From: Serratia surfactantfaciens
GTDB taxonomy: Bacteria > Pseudomonadota > Gammaproteobacteria > Enterobacterales > Enterobacteriaceae
Length of the DNA stretch: 64,000 nt
Direction of reading: 5' to 3'
Assembly: GCF_001642805.2 (NCBI RefSeq)
Contig: NZ_CP016948.1
Coordinates: forward strand, 4,216,001 to 4,280,000
Shown one piece after another: positions 62,340 to 64,000 of this stretch. Position 1 is the stretch's first letter. The number at the start of each line of letters is the position of its first letter. A program made the translations under genes and the position numbers. A model generated the notes under the pieces. It did not search any database, had not been told where the DNA came from, and saw only the letters and a list, made by a program, of their open reading frames with translations.

Positions 62340-63884
62340 TCACCCCTGCAAAAAGAAGCGGAACGCCGGGTTGTCGGTTTCGTCGTGGCAATCGTAGCCC
62401 AGCGCCTGCAGGTGCCGCTCGAATTCCGGCTCGGATTGCGCCAGTTCGAAGGCCGCCAACACCCGGCCGAAGTCGGTGCCGTGGCTGCGGTAATGGAACA
62501 GCGAAATGTTCCAGTGCGCGCCCAGCGTCTGCAGGAACTTCAGCAGCGCGCCCGGCGACTCCGGAAACTCAAAGCTGTACAGCCGCTCGCGCAGCGGCTT
62601 CGACGGACGCCCGCCCACCATGTAGCGCACGTGCAGCTTGGCCATCTCGTCGTCCGACAGATCCACCACCTGATAACCGCCGGCGTTGAGCTCGTCGATG
62701 ATCTCCCGCCGCTCGGCGTGGCCGCGCGTCAGACGCACGCCGACAAAGATGCAGGCGTTGTCGGCATCGGCGTAACGGTAGTTGAACTCGGTCACCGAGC
62801 GGCCACCCAGCAGCTGGCAAAACTTGAGGAAGCTGCCCTGCTGTTCCGGAATGGTCACCGCCAGCAGCGCTTCGCGTTGTTCGCCCAGTTCGCAACGTTC
62901 GGAAACGTAACGCAGGCCGTGGAAGTTGAGGTTGGCGCCGGACAGCACATGCGCCAGACGCTCGCCCTGAATGTTGTGCTGCTGGACGTACTTTTTCAGC
63001 CCCGCCAGCGCCAGCGCGCCGGAAGGTTCGGCAATCGCACGCACGTCCTCGAACAGATCTTTGACCGCCGCGCAGATGGCGTCGCTGTCCACGGTGATCA
63101 CGTCGTCCAGATATTCACGGCACAGGCGGAAGGTTTCTTCGCCGATGCGCTTCACCGCCACGCCTTCGGCGAACAGCCCGACGCGCGCCAGATCCACCGG
63201 ATGGCCGGCATCCAACGCCGCGCGCAGGCAGGCGGAGTCTTCCGCCTCGACGCCAATCACCTTGATCTGCGGCATCAGTTGCTTGATCAGCACCGCCACC
63301 CCGGCGGCCAGGCCGCCGCCGCCGACCGGCACGAAGACCCGATCCAGATGCGCGTCTTGCTGCAGCAGCTCCATCGCCAGCGTGCCCTGCCCGGCGATCA
63401 CCGTCGGGTGATCGAACGGCGGCACGAAGGTCATGCCCTGTTGTTGGGAAAGCTCGATCGCCTTCGCTTTAGCCTCATCGAAATTGGCGCCGTGCAGCAG
63501 CACTTCGCCGCCGAAGCCGCGCACCGCATCCACCTTGATATCTGCGGTGGACACTGGCATTACGATCAGCGTTTTGATCCCCAGCCGTTTACCGGAGAAG
63601 GCAACGCCCTGCGCGTGGTTGCCGGCCGAAGCCGTCACGACGCCGCGCGCCTTCTGCTCTTCGTCCAGCCCGGCGATCATCGCATAGGCCCCGCGCAGCT
63701 TGAAGCTGTGCACCGGTTGGCGATCTTCGCGCTTCACCAAAATGGTGTTGCCGAGGCGCGAAGAGATTTTGCTCATGGCCTGCAACGGGGTGACCTGCGC
63801 CACCTCGTAGACCGGCGAGCGCAGCACCGCTCGCAGATATTCCGCGCCGCACGGGGCGCTGGGTAGGGGTTGAGAGACCGCCAT
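62340..63884 (-). CDS. ilvA: Biosynthetic threonine ammonia-lyase
   Basis: 514 residues as in E. coli IlvA. Pyridoxal-phosphate lysine in HSFKLRGAYAM, phosphate loop PVGGGGLAAGVA, and two C-terminal ACT-like regulatory domains (from about 330) that bind isoleucine and valine. It deaminates threonine to 2-oxobutanoate, the first step to isoleucine, in the cytoplasm. Start ATG 63884, four bases after ilvD. Confidence 0.96.
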   Translation of the reverse strand: MAVSQPLPSAPCGAEYLRAVLRSPVYEVAQVTPLQAMSKISSRLGNTILVKREDRQPVHSFKLRGAYAMIAGLDEEQKARGVVTASAGNHAQGVAFSGKRLGIKTLIVMPVSTADIKVDAVRGFGGEVLLHGANFDEAKAKAIELSQQQGMTFVPPFDHPTVIAGQGTLAMELLQQDAHLDRVFVPVGGGGLAAGVAVLIKQLMPQIKVIGVEAEDSACLRAALDAGHPVDLARVGLFAEGVAVKRIGEETFRLCREYLDDVITVDSDAICAAVKDLFEDVRAIAEPSGALALAGLKKYVQQHNIQGERLAHVLSGANLNFHGLRYVSERCELGEQREALLAVTIPEQQGSFLKFCQLLGGRSVTEFNYRYADADNACIFVGVRLTRGHAERREIIDELNAGGYQVVDLSDDEMAKLHVRYMVGGRPSKPLRERLYSFEFPESPGALLKFLQTLGAHWNISLFHYRSHGTDFGRVLAAFELAQSEPEFERHLQALGYDCHDETDNPAFRFFLQG

Positions 63885-63888
63885 GCGT

Positions 63889-64000
63889 TTATCCCCCCAG
63901 TTTGCTCTTGTCGCGCACAGCGCCTTTGTCGGCGCTGGTGGCCAACGAGGCGTAGGCGCGCAGCGCGAAGGACACCTGACGCTCACGGTTTTTTGGCGTC
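63889..64000 (-). CDS. ilvD: Dihydroxy-acid dehydratase, C-terminal fragment
   Basis: Only the last 36 codons are in the window: [19 protein letters not shown] followed by [17 protein letters not shown], the IlvD C-terminus. Its stop is four bases before the ilvA start, so the two are one operon, as in ilvGMEDA. Confidence 0.9.

Noticed and set aside
1..64000. Mobile elements, tRNA or rRNA genes, CRISPR arrays, prophage or integron
   Set aside because: No transposase, integrase, direct-repeat array or tRNA-like fold was recognised on either strand.

Overview
The window reads as an enterobacterial chromosome of the genus Serratia, most likely the S. marcescens group. GC content is high, codon use is uniform, and gene order follows the Escherichia coli K-12 backbone in long stretches: yhiN-pitA-uspB...uspA, prlC-rsmJ...rlmJ-gor, yhjD-yhjE...yhjG-yhjH-kdgK, and ilvD-ilvA...ilvY-ilvC. 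Between these blocks sit Serratia-type accessory genes: a secreted subtilisin autotransporter, the srfABC operon, an rpfF/rpfR pair and a LuxR solo. I saw no rRNA, tRNA, insertion sequence, prophage, integron or CRISPR array. The species assignment is inference from gene content.

Layout. 1-1.5 kb: end of a MocR regulator and a drug/metabolite exporter. 1.8-8.1 kb: srfABC. 8.2-11.6 kb: a LysR regulator diverging from an aldo/keto reductase-SDR-SRPBCC operon. 11.7-14.9 kb: a VOC protein, then a YeiL-like regulator diverging from a nucleoside hydrolase and an adenosine-deaminase-like enzyme. 14.9-22.8 kb: yhiN, pitA, uspB, an inserted SDR/LysR pair, uspA and gdhA. 23.1-29.9 kb: a six-gene sugar import and phosphorylation operon ending in a short SIS protein. 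29.9-36.2 kb: rsmJ, prlC, HIT and ASCH genes, rlmJ and gor. 36.3-39.4 kb: a secreted SUOX-fold protein, a hybrid histidine kinase and a BetR-like response regulator. 39.4-39.8 kb: a probable small RNA. 39.9-43.0 kb: the autotransporter protease. 43.4-46.1 kb: a TetR regulator, a UPF0261 protein and spy. 46.6-49.5 kb: rpfR and rpfF. 49.9-57.5 kb: yhjD, yhjE, cdh, yhjG, pdeH and kdgK. 57.7-64.0 kb: a LuxR solo and the ilv genes, running off the end in ilvD.

How the parts connect. Cell-cell signalling and cyclic-di-GMP recur: RpfF should make a cis-2-unsaturated fatty acid signal and RpfR should read it with a PAS-GGDEF-EAL protein. PdeH lies 7 kb away behind a perfect FliA (sigma-28) promoter, and a LuxR-type receptor with all acyl-homoserine-lactone contact residues has no synthase here. 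Several control sites can be read directly: two matching operators at the TetR/UPF0261 divergence, a KdgR-type palindrome before kdgK, an IlvY operator before ilvY, a 20-bp palindrome before the sugar operon, and a terminator-defined transcript at 39.6-39.8 kb that carries no credible gene.

The best candidates for under-described biology are srfABC (membrane protein, actin/Hsp70-fold ATPase, GTPase-like protein), the cysteine-less SUOX-fold protein coupled to a hybrid kinase, and the candidate RNA with an operator-overlapped promoter.
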